From: Doryteuthis pealeii
Lineage: Eukaryota; Mollusca; Cephalopoda; Myopsida; Loliginidae
Direction of reading: 5' to 3'
Assembly (NCBI GenBank): GCA_023376005.1
Contig: CM042151.1
Coordinates: 82,321,506-82,385,505 of the forward strand
DNA length: 64,000 nucleotides
Numbering within the stretch: position 1 is the first letter of the stretch; each line of letters begins with the position of its first letter. Made by a program: the position numbers and the translations under genes. Of this stretch, positions 10,802-23,301 are shown piece after piece. The notes beneath the pieces were generated by a model. That model worked only from the letters and a program-made list of their open reading frames with translations, searched no databases and was not told the origin of the DNA.

Positions 10802-12130
10802 TACTACATGTCATTTTATGCCAAAACCATTTTGTTTCATTCATAGTTGTTACGTATTCAATTTCTTTAATAAAAACAATTGCAACGGTTGGGGGAAGGG
10901 GGTATTTAACGTCTGCCCTCATGATCGGTTAATTTAGATAATATTATATGCATATCGGTGGGGAGAAATCTTTTTTATAATTCACTATTGTAGCGAGCTA
11001 GTTTGCGTATGACGTGTCCCGAATATTTTTGCAAGAGGCTTTTCGTTTGCCGACCCTCCTCGGGTGCTTTTATATGGGCCTCATTACTGTATTTGTTTTC
11101 CAGTGTAGTGGCACCCTCCTCACGAACTTGCTCATTCCCCACCACCAAGAAGAAGGGGGGCTGTCTTATCAAAGTTATTTCAATATTTTCCCTATGATAT
11201 TGTTATTTATAAAAAACATATATTGATGAAATTCTATTTTTTTACTGAATAACTAATGTTTACTGTTTTTTATGTTATCTAAAGATAAATGTTGAATATT
11301 AGTTTTAACTTTGCCGTTAAAATGTAAAATAGAAACGAATGTAATATTTTATTTAACAAAATTAATAGAAATATTATTTAAGAATGAGGTTATGTAAAGT
11401 TGAGGACATAAATTGATTTTATAATTAAACATTTTAAAATGTTTACATATAAAAAATGTCTATCTTTTCTCATACTACTTTTTTATACTACTTATATTAT
11501 TTCTGTTTGAAAATGTTTAATATCATTTCATAATACTTATATTCTTTGTATTTGAATTACTTTATATATTTTCTTATTATACTTATATACTTGTATCTTT
11601 TCTTATTCTATTTGTATTCTCTCTTTAAAAATAGTTTTTAAATAAACTTCTGGACTTATGAATTTCATAAACATGTGATTACACAAGCGGAGTAGTGAAA
11701 TCTTAAACTAGAAGTAAAATTTGAGGCTCTAGTCAGAGACTTCATTGGCACAGTAAGTTGCTCTTTTAATAGAATAACGCCATAGTCAGGAACCGTTTGT
11801 TGTGACGGTACCTCTGATTGATTCTATAAGATAGAGACTGAATAGAGACAGCCAGTCGCTTTATGACTGTAGAACACTTTCCGATCCCAAGTGTGACGTT
11901 CGGGTGGCTAGACACAGGATATGTTACCTATGTTGTGACTTGTCAGCCTCTCTCTTGTTTTCAACATTCTTCTTCAACATGGTATGGGTAGTGGGGTGAT
12001 AATTTTGCTTCTGTGTCTGGTACTGCTGCCCTGCCGCTAAACAGTCTTAGAATTGGTGCGTTCCTGAGGTTCAGCAACCCAATAAATAGATTTTCCCTGG
12101 AAGTTCTTCACTTCCAGTTGTATTAATGTG
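10802..12130. repeat. spacer block R, copy 1
   Basis: Related sequence occurs at about 20560-22150, 36112-36960 and 44440-45418, including 'TTTGCGTATGACGTGTCCCG' and 'CCATAGTCAGGAACCG'. It includes a minus-strand peptide fragment (listed separately). No complete gene seen. Confidence 0.65.
10978..11172 (-). pseudogene. conserved minus-strand peptide fragment, copy 1
   Basis: Minus-strand translation contains EEGATTLENKYSNEAHIK, APEEGRQTKSLLQKYSGH and VIRKLARYNSEL followed by TAA. The 44600 copy keeps nearly the same peptide and stop, and the 36240 copy keeps a diverged form (SNEEGWQMKRSLQTHSGN..IRKPARYK). This could be the last exon of an unknown gene or of a transposon ORF carried by block R. 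I do not recognise the family. Confidence 0.4.
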
Positions 12131-12900
12131 AATGATATTATCCTTTGATCTTGCAATATGTCTATTTTTTGGCCCGTATTTCTGCCCTGAAAATATCCTT
12201 TTCCCGCTCTATAATCAGATTTTACAACTTGGTCAATTCCTGTCAGCTTTCTTGGTCTTTTATGTCAGTGACGATTTAGTCTCTTGCAAGAGATCTACAA
12301 CATTTGTCACAATATTTGCAAGTCATTTACAGATCTCTGAGACTGCTAGAAAATTGTCAGTTCGGATAATTCTGAGTAGTTTTGACCATATTCTAGTCAA
12401 ACACATTTAGTCTCTTGCAAGAGATTTACGACATTTGTCACAATATTTGCAAGTTCGGATAATTCTGAGTAATTTGACCATATTCTAGTCAAGACTCCAT
12501 TTCCTGACTGTGAAGGGAACCCGTCTCCGCCACCCAGCAAATGTCAATGCACCGCTGTAGAGTCTGACCTTATAGCTTGAGACGAACTTGTCTGGTATTG
12601 TGGTTTTGTATGAGGAGGAAAATAATGTATATCAATAGAGTAGCAGTAGTATATTTTAGTAAAGTAAAAAGTAAAGTCGGTATCAACCAGTCAGTGAGGG
12701 AGTCTATCCCCTTTTCAATAGCGCTAGACCAAGGAGATTGTATTGGCTTCTGAGGTGGAGCGCCAGTAGTTTGACCATATTCTAGTCAAGACTCCATGCG
12801 TCAAGTTTGCTTATGCCAAATACCAATCATTGGGAAGGAGGAGTCTATTGTGTAAACCAGAAACATTCGCAGAGGGATAAGAGATTATACGTTATTTTCA
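12131..12900. other. spacer with internal direct repeat
   Basis: 'TTTAGTCTCTTGCAAGAGAT' begins near 12274 and again near 12405. The second unit (to about 12492) lacks an internal part of the first (to about 12401). A third remnant, 'TTTGACCATATTCTAGTCAA', is at about 12769. No gene recognised. Confidence 0.6.
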
Positions 12901-13030
12901 TTATTATAAAAGAAAAATGACAAGAGAGCTGGGTATGCAACGTGTTTTATTACATGGTAATCTTAAAGGAAGAGACATGTATCCTTTGTCGGAGAGATAA
13001 CACATTAGAGGTCACAAAAGTATAGATTTA
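12900..13030 (+). repeat. dispersed element A, copy 2
   Basis: Contains AACGTGTTTTATTACATGG and the GGAGAGATAACAC block, matching copy 1 upstream of locus 1. Confidence 0.6.
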
Positions 13031-13149
13031 GGGTTAGCTAAAATGCGTTATAACTTTGGTCTCATATCATTCTAGATAAATAAAGTTCGTTTTTGAACAT
13101 TAATCTTTATCATTTTCTCGGATAATTTGAAATAATGTACTTGTCTATC

Positions 13150-13534
13150 TTTTAATTTCATTGTTTATTTGATTGCAGATTTTTCATCAAGGAAATACGT
13201 CTCACGTGTTTCTTCACTCTAAAGGATCCTGTACTTCACATCTTGGAATATAATTTGCCGATTTACTGTATATTTGGCATACATACACATTGAATTGCCG
13301 GACGCATAAGATATTGTTGGATTGTGAAAACGGAATTATTACGGAAGAGAATTGAGGAGAAATCTTATAATACGTCACCGGTTACAAATTACTGGATGTA
13401 TTCACAATACAGAAATTTCGTCATTAAAAGATTGAATATACACACACAGGACAAATGTTGAAATTCGATTAATGTCAGTAAGTTCTAATTTGAAAGGAAA
13501 CTTAAAAGTTCATATAAGAAAACATATACAAAAT
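13150..13534 (+). other. 3' splice acceptor and 5' leader of ZNF locus 2
   Basis: The acceptor GATTGCAG ends at 13178, 356 bases before the ATG. An upstream in-frame ATG (13472) would add 21 residues ending in NLKVHIRKH, the helix half of a zinc finger. In the other four loci a TAA separates this half finger from the start. I therefore place the start at 13535, by homology, and treat 13472 as an optional extension. Confidence 0.65.
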
Positions 13535-15199
13535 ATGGCAATTGAATGCTCTATAATTGGGAAAGCTTTTACAATTGAATCAGATTTAAGAGAACATATG
13601 CGCGAACATACAGAAGAGAGGCAATTTACATGTAAGATATGTGACAAAAGTTTTGTTTGTAAATCCAGTGTAATACGTCATCAACGCACACATACAGGTG
13701 AGAGACCCTTCAAATGTGATGAATGTAACAAAGATTTTCAATATTCTTTCCATTTAAAAGATCATCAACGCACACATACGGGAGAGAGATCATTTATGTG
13801 TAGGATATGTCACAAACGTTTCGCTAATCAAAGCAATTTAACAAGACACCAAAGCATACATACAGGAGATAGGCCATTTGTATGTAAGATATGTCACAAT
13901 GGTTTTTCTCAGCAAGGTATTTTGGCAAATCATCAACGCACACATACAGGAGAGAGGCCATTTGTATGTAAGATATGTCACAAAAGTTTTTCTCAGCAAG
14001 GTACTTTAGCAAATCATCAACGCACACATACAGGAAATAGACCGTTTACGTGTAATATATGCGACAAAAGTTTTTCTTCGAAATACAATTTGATGTGTCA
14101 TCAACGGATGCATACAGGAGAGAAGCCATTCAAATGTGACCAATGCAATAAAACCTTTAGATATGTTTCGTCATTAAGATATCATAAACGCAAACATACA
14201 GGAGAGAGGCAGAATATATCCAAGGAAAGCAGCGACATGTGTGTTGTAAGTCCTGAATTTCAGAAACCGAATACATTAGAAGAATCATTACCAGAAACAA
14301 ACAATATTTCAACAATTATGAACTCATATGTCAACTCACAAAAGCAAAATCTCTTAGAAAATACATACAACTATCAGAAATCAAAGACATTTGAAGATTG
14401 TTTATCAGAACAAAATAATAGATCAACAATCACAAAGACAGATGTTAACTTACAAATACAAAATGTCTCTCTCTTAAAGAATACTAACGACCAACACCTC
14501 ACCAGTTTATTGACACAGAACGAAGAAAGTTTCTCAAATATTTCTTCGGAATTAGAAACAAATATTTCAGTTGATGATTTATTGGATTTATTTCCATTGA
14601 TCGAAGAAACATCAGGATTTTCACAAAAAGAAGATTTACACCCTCCAAATTATGGAATTATTACCCTTGACACAGATCGAATAACACAAACGACAGAAAT
14701 GAATGATGAAACATCACTTCAATATAGGACAAGCCAACAAAATCTCTCAATGAATACAAGTCAAATTGAAGAAGACAATAAAAGGCTCCAGAGGCCACTG
14801 ATAAACACGAATGAGGACCTACGGGAAATATCGGAATTTGATCTTCAATTTAGTCTTAATACTCACCATTCAGTGCATGAAAATGTCTCACCCTTAGAAA
14901 ATACTTACGAATATCAGGAATCGATGCTATTAGATTTTTTCTCAGAAACAAACAGTTCTTTAACTCTCACGAAAACAGAAGCCAACTCACAAATACAAAA
15001 TACCCATCTCTTAGAAAATACTAACAAAAACCAACAATCAAATACAATAGAAGAATCATTATCAGAATACCAGCAATTGAATACATTAGAAACAAACATT
15101 CCAATTGGAGATAATTTCTTGGAACTATTTCCACATATTGAAGAAACATCAGGACTTTTACTAACTGAAGATGTGGAATTATGGAATTATTTACCCTGA
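13535..15199 (+). CDS. C2H2 zinc-finger protein, 8 fingers, repetitive acidic tail
   Basis: The product is 554 residues from the homologous ATG (575 from 13472), probably a nuclear DNA-binding protein. Fingers lie at about 5-25, 33-53, 61-81, 89-109, 117-137, 145-165, 173-193 and 201-221. Finger 1 lacks its second Cys (CSII) and should not fold normally. Helix residues (-1,2,3,6): ISDE, CSSR, YFHD, NSNR, QGIN, QGTN, SYNC, YSSY. Fingers 5 and 6 are nearly identical, a recent duplication. The tail matches locus 1, with the acidic-hydrophobic motif from residue 347 (DDLLDLFPLIEE) and again from 526 (DNFLELFPHIEE). It ends at a TGA in the same place as locus 1, caused by the same one-base loss, so loci 1 and 2 share a recent ancestor. 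Confidence 0.88.
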   Translation: MAIECSIIGKAFTIESDLREHMREHTEERQFTCKICDKSFVCKSSVIRHQRTHTGERPFKCDECNKDFQYSFHLKDHQRTHTGERSFMCRICHKRFANQSNLTRHQSIHTGDRPFVCKICHNGFSQQGILANHQRTHTGERPFVCKICHKSFSQQGTLANHQRTHTGNRPFTCNICDKSFSSKYNLMCHQRMHTGEKPFKCDQCNKTFRYVSSLRYHKRKHTGERQNISKESSDMCVVSPEFQKPNTLEESLPETNNISTIMNSYVNSQKQNLLENTYNYQKSKTFEDCLSEQNNRSTITKTDVNLQIQNVSLLKNTNDQHLTSLLTQNEESFSNISSELETNISVDDLLDLFPLIEETSGFSQKEDLHPPNYGIITLDTDRITQTTEMNDETSLQYRTSQQNLSMNTSQIEEDNKRLQRPLINTNEDLREISEFDLQFSLNTHHSVHENVSPLENTYEYQESMLLDFFSETNSSLTLTKTEANSQIQNTHLLENTNKNQQSNTIEESLSEYQQLNTLETNIPIGDNFLELFPHIEETSGLLLTEDVELWNYLP

Positions 15200-16540
15200 T
15201 ACAGATCGAATAACACAAACGCTAGAAAGAAATTATGAAATCATTTCTATATAGAACAAGAAAACAAAATATCTCAATAAATCCAAGTCGAATTGAAGAA
15301 GAGAATAGAAGGATCGAAAGGCCACTGACAAATAAGAATAGAAAAACTAAACGGACAATCGGAATTATGTATAAATGACAATATTTCTTAGAAAAATTGG
15401 GAAAGAAAAAGTGTATTCCACATTCAATTTAATCTTAATATTCATAATTCAGTAAATGAATACCAACAATTGAATACAAGAGAAGAATTTTTACCAGAAA
15501 CACAAACTACATCAATACTTGCCAAACCGACGTAAATTCACAACTACAAATCTTCTGTTTCGTACAAAATACTCATGACCAACACTTTACAAGTTAATCA
15601 ACACGGAATTAACAAAGTTTCCCAAATATCTTCTAGGGTGGGGTAGAAACAAACATTATAATTGGAGATCGTGTATATGAGGAAATTTCATGGATTAAAT
15701 AACCATAGTTTTTTGGGTTTTTTTGGCAATATAAAGATGTGTGCATCTTGAATTATGGAAGTATTACCACTGGAACAGATCAAATAATCCAAATAAGAAA
15801 CGAATGGGAAAATATCACTTGAATATAGAACAAACGACCAAACTTACTCGTTGACTCCAAGTCTCATTGATAAAGAAAAGACAAGACTCGAGAGACCAGT
15901 GACATTCCCAGTTTATGAAAATGAAGATTTATCCGGATAATCAAAAAAATATTTTTGTATTATAACTCGATACCTCTCACAATCATCGGGAAAGAAAAAA
16001 GATCTATTCCACATTCAATTCAATCTTAATATTCATAATTCAGTAAATGAATACCCACAATTGAATACAATAGAAGAATTTTTACCAGAAACAAAAACTA
16101 CATCAATACTTGTCAAACTGACGTGAACTCACAAATACAAATCTTCTGTTTCGTACAAAATACTCATGACCAATACTTTACAAGTTAATCAACACGGAAT
16201 GAACAACGTTTCCCAAACTCCTTTTACGTGGGACGGTTCTAGGCTTAAGAAACAAACATTCTAAATGGAGATCATATATATATGGCAATTCCATGGATCA
16301 AACAACCATATGATTTTGGCAATATAAAGATGTGTTCATCTTGAATTATGGAAGTATTTCCACTAGAACGGTTCAAATAATCAAAATAAGAAACGAATGG
16401 AAAAATATCACTTGAATATAGAACAAACGACCAACCCTACTCGATAAATACAAGTTTCATTGATAAAGAAAATACAAGACTCGAGAGACAAGTGACATTA
16501 CCAGTTTATGGAAATGAAGATGTATCCCGATAATCGAAAA
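15200..16540 (+). pseudogene. decayed ZNF tail modules, tandemly duplicated
   Basis: The decayed tail seen after locus 1 is present twice: a segment starting at 'GGGAAAGAAAAAGTG' near 15398 recurs near 15986, giving a duplication of about 588 bases. Both copies contain 'AAGTCTCATTGATAAAG'-like sequence and end near 'GAAGAT(T/G)TATCC(G/C)GATAATC'. It is no longer open. Confidence 0.7.
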
Positions 16541-17453
16541 CTTATATATTCCTATTTGTTATTAGGAAAATCTAAAGAAAAAATATTTTTGTATTATAGT
16601 TCGATACTTCTCACAGGCCTTTTTTTTAGCAAAATTTTAATTTGAAAAATATATTTTCTTGGTTTCTTGATTACTGGTTTAGTTTGATACTTCTCAAATG
16701 CCTTTTTAGCAAAATTTTAATTAATTTATTTTGTAAATACTTTCTTTCTTTTTGTAAATAGTTTCTTGATTTCTTTTTTTTATCAACAATCAATTTGATT
16801 TTATCCTTCACCAACTTATCATTTTTATTTTACCTTTTCAAAAGAATTCTTGGGATTCTAATTCTCATTGAATGAGCAAGAAATCTTTAGACAAATGTTT
16901 TAAAAATCCGATTAAAATGAATTTCTAATTTAAAGGAAATATCTCAAACGTAATTTTATTTGCCTACGAGGTTTAATTATTTTCGTCACATTTCCTTTTT
17001 TATTAAAATTTATTTTCTATGATTTTTATTTTCATTGACAAATGTATTTTTGTATTCATTTTTTTTTTTTACTTCGATTCATGTAATTTAATTTTTTTTT
17101 TTTTTGTAATAAAACTTGTTTGAAAAATCGCTTCAAATGTTTTATTTTTCTTTCGTTCTTTCATTTTATATGCATCTCTAATTTAAAAAAAAAAAAACAA
17201 CCAACATAGTAAAGAAAATTTAAAAAAAAAATAGAAAATGATACTGAAATATAATCTATTTTTCAAATAAATTATTTTGAAATTACTAATTTATCATATG
17301 ACATTCTCTGCATTTTAAAATGAATCACTGCTACTTTCTTTCACTTCTAGTGCTTCTCTGATTTTATTTCCTCTCTAAAAACAATCATTTTCAAGAGAAT
17401 AAAACAAAAATTTAAGAAGGAAATTTTGAAACATTTTGAGATTGTTACTCTAG
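16541..17453 (+). terminator. T-rich 3' region with conserved AATAAA (17108-17113)
   Basis: AATAAAACTTGTTTGAAAA at 17108 recurs after locus 3 (24831), near 27255 and after locus 4 (40986), so it is the best candidate poly(A) signal of the cassette. It lies about 1.9 kb after the locus 2 stop. Bases 17240-17300 hold one copy of the unit amplified at 26610-27138. Confidence 0.5.
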
Positions 17454-17473
17454 GATATATATATATTATATAT

Positions 17474-17528
<55 letters not shown>

Positions 17529-17573
17529 TAGTGAGTTAAATTGGGACATTATTATTACTATATGAGCATAACA

Positions 17574-17599
<26 letters not shown>
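17454..17599. repeat. (TA)n/(TG)n and (TA)n microsatellites
   Basis: A compound tract at 17454-17528 and a second TA run at 17574-17599 are each followed by a 'TTAGTGAGTT' segment. Confidence 0.9.
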
Positions 17600-17604
<5 letters not shown>

Positions 17605-20440
17605 AGTGAGTTTAATTCTCATTAGCCATGCCTTGCTTCTAAGTTAAGCTTAGTAAAATTAGCATTCAATCCCTGAGTTTTGTGTCAACCATAAAAGATT
17701 CTCATGGAAACTTGAAAAGTGTATTTCAAAATACTTTAGATTACAATTAAAATTTGGATGAATATACATTCAATAAACCTGATAAAATTATCAGCGAAAC
17801 TGAAATAATTTCTTGTTTTTTTTTAGTTTTTTTATAAACACTTTTAATAGAATACTGACATAAGCTAAAAACTTCTTTTATATTTTACAGTTTAAGCAAC
17901 GATTTAAAATATCCTCAAGATAAGATTAATGGTTTTATTCAATACATTAAAAATCACGCTAATGGTGAAAAATACATATATCCGATTAATTTTTTAATAG
18001 ATATATCCGATTAATTTTTCAATTTTAAAACGATTATCAATATCAGTGATTTGTCTAATTTTACTGATATTTCCAGCACTTTAGTCCATAACGATTTAAT
18101 TTTATACTGAATAGTTTATTTTGCTAAAAAAAAAAGATTTAAAATGTTTTTTTATTTATTTATCAGATTTGATTGTAGATGGTTTTTCGACCGTTGGTCA
18201 TTAAATAATAGAAAAAATTCCAGTCCTTAATTTTCACATTTCTAGAAAGATCAAATTAAGAATATCACATTGAAAAAATATTAAATAAAGAAAAATATTG
18301 AAAAATTATAAAACTTTCAACACCCAGAAAAGTTGTTTTCTTAAAATTCAAAAACAGATTTTGTAGCATTTTGTCTTTTAGTAGTTTTAAAATTTAAAAT
18401 TTTGAATTGATGCGAGAAAAAGTCTTTTCTCTGATTCAGTTGACCTATCTTTATTCTTTGACAAATTTAATAGTGAATTTTAAATTTCGTAAGGTGACAT
18501 GTTCAACATGATATTTTTGTGTGGAAACAAGATTTATTTAATCTATCTAAAAATGAATGATTTAAAATGTGCAACTACACGCAACGTTTTTTTTCCGAGA
18601 TTTTCATATATTCTAGAATCATCACTAACGTAAGTTCTTTTTCGTTTTCGGAAGATTTAAAGTTTTAAGGATTGACATATGTTTTCCCCATTTTTACTTC
18701 ATAATATTAAGAATTTCACTCTGGGCATAGCAACAACTATTTCATTGCACATGTTCTTGTGTTATTTTATCTTGCATTTTTTGGTTACGCAGTGGAATTT
18801 TCTGTATAAAATTTAAACTGTTATGGGCTCCCATAATTCTAAAATATTTTTTACTAATGTCTTCACACTTAAAAATGTTAAATAAAATCATTTATCCTCT
18901 TTTAACTTGTCAATCAGGATATTTGTCTTAGCGAACATCTCAAAAGCCCGATGTAGTTTTTTCAACCTCATAAAATATTCAACAAATCTTGTCTATCGAT
19001 GATCTTCTAACTGTTTTCCATTTTTAGATGCCATTAATGCTACAAAAAGTACGAGTAAGGAACGAACTCACGTACCCTGGTTTACCAGATCTTTCAACTT
19101 TTTCTTGTCTTGCAGGGAATTCTTTTTTGTAGTAAGATTTATTAAAAAATAATAAACGTTGGACTTGAATAATATCTCAGAAGGCAATAGAAAAGTCCAC
19201 TCGAAAGTATCTTATTCCCCTAATATCTAGCTAGTGTAATATTCTGTATTTTATTTTACGAACATATATTTCGGGATTATTCTCTGAAAGTTAGCATCAG
19301 CTGAGAGTACAGAAAAAGGTTAGTTCTATGTAATTTACCATTCATATTTATTTAAAGGTTTTATTTTTCTTGTTATATTAAGAATATACGAATGTTTAAT
19401 GTTAGTTTTAATTTTTAATGCCAAATTTGGATTGTATTTCATATTGCAGTTCGTTAGGTGAGGGACGGTTTAAATATCACGTTATAATTATGATGTTCTA
19501 GTTAATTTAATTTTTATACGACTTTTCCAATTTTATAAAGTATTTATTCAACCGTTTGTTCATTTGGGCGGTAAACGTTTGTTCCGTTTGGGATGAATGA
19601 CTTGATATCCTGAAAGTTTTTTTTTTGTTGTTTTTTTGTTTTAGAAATATTTTCTGAACAGAACTGAATTATTTCATAATATTTAACCTTTTGAAATCTA
19701 CAACACTTAAATTATAAGAATCCAGATGCTATTTTGACTCTTGTTAATACACACATTTGATATACTTTGAACACTTTTAGAAAATGCTTCGAAATATTTT
19801 TGAGAGGATGGGGTAAATTTTATAGTTAAAAAAAACTCAATAAAATGCTGCGTAATATTTTGAGGAGGGGGGGGGTACATGAAATATACGGAAATCCACA
19901 AAATAAGACGGTTTCAACCAATGATTACTAAAATTAGTTCACTATAATATCTTCAATTGTTTCTACTCATTGATTTGTTGAAACTCGTGGTTTCTTTGCT
20001 CTTCGTGATTTACGTCCTATTTCTGGTGTGTCTTCTATTTGTTCACCCCTCTCCACCGGGAAAAATGGCAAAATGTTTAGTTAAGTTAATTATTTTCTAA
20101 GCTTAAAAATTCAATTCATATTATAGACAGGCTTTGCTTTTCTTCTTTTAAAATTTAAACATAATTATTTTTCCAATTTAACAGTAAATACTTTTTCAGT
20201 TTGAAAAAAAAAAGACTGAAATGCCTGTAGATATTTAATACAAAATATTTTCTTTTTTTTTTCTTTTTTTTTTTTTTTAAATTTTACTGCATGGCAACAA
20301 TAGGGTTATTTTATGCTAATGACGTTTAATTGTATTCATTCTTGTTACGTATTCAATTTATTTAATAAAAAGAATTAATTAAGAAATCGTATTCAATTAA
20401 AGGTCACGAGTGTTTCGTTAGGTATTCAATTATTGTAAAA
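17600..20440. repeat. intercassette spacer block, copy 2 (diverged)
   Basis: Follows the order of 6013-9440 and 29024-32400 with more substitutions and deletions, including the T-arm-like motif at 19055-19071 (minus strand). No gene seen. Confidence 0.7.
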
Positions 20441-20560
20441 GAAGAATTACAATGGAGCTGAGTATATAAGGTATTTTATTGCATAGTCAACTTACAAGAA
20501 GTGGTGCATCTCCTTCGTCGGAGAATTACCACAGTAGAATCCACAAAAGAGACAAAAGTA
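20441..20560 (+). repeat. dispersed element A, copy 3
   Basis: Contains AAGGTATTTTATTGCATAG and the 'CTCCTTCGTCGGAGAATTACC' type block in degenerate form. It lies far (2.4 kb) upstream of the next ZNF acceptor. Confidence 0.55.
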
Positions 20561-22150
20561 TCGATTCATAGTTTATATACGCAATATCTCCCCCTCGCCC
20601 TTAGAGTGAATTTTTATTTAGTGGTGTGGGTAGATAATGTCTACCTTCATAACCGGTTAAATTAGATGATATATGTTTACAGGTGGGGAGAAAAAGAAAT
20701 TTAAATTCAGTTTTATAGTGAGATGGTTTGAATGACGTGTCCCGATGTTTCTTTTAATGAATAATTTGTGTTTACTGTTTTCTTTAAGCTACTTAAAAAT
20801 GCTGAATCTTAGTTTTAAGTTTGCGATTTAGAACGTAAAAAAGAGGATTTAATGTAATTATTATATTACAGAATTAATGAATATATTATTTAAGAATGTT
20901 GTTACGTAAAGTTGATGTCAAAATAAATTTAATTAGATATTTGGAAATGTTTGGAAATCAAAAATGTCTATCTTGTCTTATGCTACTTATATTCCCTTTG
21001 TTTGAAAATGTTTTATATCTTTTCATAATGCTTTGTGTTTGAAAGTGTTTATATTTTTTCTTATTGTACTTATATTCTCTCTTGGAAAATGTATCTTTTC
21101 TTATTTTACTTGTATTCTCTGTGAAAAACACAGTTTGCTAAAATAAACTTCTAAGACAAATAAAATAAATGTGAAAACATATAGTTAAGTCTAAATGATA
21201 TAAAATAAATAGATATTATACTTACTTAAATAATGGTAAAAGTTATTGCATGCGTAAAAGAAAACCTTTGAATTTCTTGAGCTGTGATTTATAAATGAAG
21301 TAGTAAAATGTTAAACTGAAAGTAAATTTTTAGCCTTCAGGTAGTAACTTTATTTGTTTGAATAAAATAATAAAATATAAAATCATTTACTGATGAACTT
21401 ATAATGAATAATTTGTGTTTACTTGTTTTCTTTAATCTATTTCAAAATGTTTAATCTTAGTTTTATGTTTGACAGAGAATTAATGAAAATATTATTTAAA
21501 AGTTATGTAAAGTTGATGTCAAAAATAAATTTAATTAGATATTTTGAAATGTTTAGAAAAAAAAAAAAATTCTATCATTTCTTATGCTACTTATTCTGTC
21601 TCTGTTTGAAAATATTTTATATCTTTTCATAATGCTTATATTCTTTGGGGTTGAAAATATTTTATATCTTTTCATAATGCTTATATTCTTTGGGGTTGAA
21701 AACATTTTATATCTTTTCTTATTGTACTTATATTCTTCCTTTAAAATGTATCTTTTCTTATTTTACTTGTATTCTCTCTAGAAAAAATACAATATTTTAA
21801 GATAAACTTCTAAGACATTTACAATAAATGTGAAATAATATAGTTAAGTCTGAATGATATAAAATAAATAGATATTATACTTACTTTGATTGAACAATGA
21901 TAAAATTTATTCCATCATTAAAAGAAAAAAGACTTATTTGAATTACCTACGCTGTTATTACACAAGCAAAGTAGTAAAATCTTAAACAGGAAGTAAATTT
22001 TCAGCCTTCAGGTAGTGACTTTATTTGCACAAGAAGTCTTTTAATAAAATAATCCCATGGCCAGGAACAGTCTGTTGAGTCGGTACCTCTGTCTGTTCTC
22101 GGTCTCTATCTTTTAGGATTCGTTAGTGAGTCGTTTGTATCCTTTTTCCA
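20560..22150. repeat. spacer block R, copy 2, with internal tandem duplication
   Basis: Bases about 20757-21400 are repeated at about 21404-21900 (shared start GAATAATTTGTGTTTACT). Within the second part, a 45 bp unit (GAAAATATTTTATATCTTTT...) is repeated two to three times at 21608-21710. The minus-strand peptide is truncated here. Confidence 0.65.
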
Positions 22151-22816
22151 CTCTCTGGTGTGCGGTTTGGATTGGTGGACACCGGCATGTAGAGGTTTTT
22201 CAATTTCTACCCACGTCGTTCTGTATGAAACCCCGCTCTTGTTTTCTCCATTCTTCTTCAGCTGTGATAGTGGGGTGATAGTTTTACTTATGTGGCTGAT
22301 GCTGTCGACCTTGTCCTCCCGCCTCAAAATTCTGTCCTATCACTGTGGGCATGTCTGGCCAGAAGATTACGTTACTTGCTCATCTACAATGATACCTCTC
22401 CCCCTACCTCTTACAAATTTACACACACACACACACACACAACCCTGAGGTTTATTTCCGCTGTCGTTTATCGCAAAAGATTTACACACAACCACACACC
22501 TAAAAAAATGCACAATGTTACCTTTCGATACAGACACTTACACCATCCCATACCCACGCCGTAAAATAGAATATTTGACGTAACATTTCAAACCGTCTTC
22601 CCTTTTTTCAAACCTCAAAATTTTTTTAAACAGTTGAATAACAAGGACTACCACTCGCTTTTCTCGTTATTCTGTGATAAAAAAATTCTTATCACCTTCC
22701 ATATACCAACAAATGCCCTGAAGATGATCTAATTAATAGAGCGAAACACTGCAGCGTCGGCCAATAAACTCACCACTTAACCCATTTAAACCTGTGTTTT
22801 TTCATTTTTCTTAATA

Positions 22817-22864
<48 letters not shown>
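22151..22864. other. spacer, (CA)n at about 22420-22441 and (TA)n at 22820-22864
   Basis: Bases 22150-22300 resemble 11930-12020. Open frames here are short and not conserved. No gene supported. Confidence 0.6.
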
Positions 22865-22866
<2 letters not shown>

Positions 22867-23301
22867 TTCATATTAATCTTCATTGTTTTCCCTAATCATT
22901 TGAAATAATGTATTTTCATCATTTAATTTCATTGTTCTTTTTTATTGCAGATTCTTCACCGATGAAATATATCTCACGTGTTGCTTCATTATAAAGTATG
23001 TTACATCTTGGAAAATAATTTGCCGATTCACATTTTACAGTGTATTTGGTGTACGTAAAGATTTAATTACCGGACGCATAGAATTGTGTTGGGTCATGAA
23101 AACGGAATTATTACGGAAAAGAATTGAGGAGAAATCTTATATGTCACTGGTTTAAATTTACAGGACATTTTCACAATTCCGAAATTTCGTCATTAAAAGA
23201 TTGAATATACACACGGGACAGGTGTTAAAAGTCGATGAGTTTGTGTAAGTTTTAATTTTAAAGGAAACTTAAAAGTTCACATAGGATAACATATAGGAAA
23301 T
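22865..23301 (+). other. 3' splice acceptor and 5' leader of ZNF locus 3
   Basis: The acceptor TTTATTGCAG ends at 22950, 351 bases before the ATG. The leader is collinear with those of the other loci, including the decayed finger before the start. Confidence 0.65.

Noticed and set aside
13824..14027. Minus-strand open frame opposite the finger region of locus 2 (and similar ones opposite loci 1, 4 and 5)
   Set aside because: It follows the 84 bp periodicity of the sense fingers and is a shadow of the repeated sense codons.
22158..22564. Overlapping open frames of 90-96 residues around the (CA)n tract
   Set aside because: The related block at 11.9 kb does not keep them and part is simple repeat.
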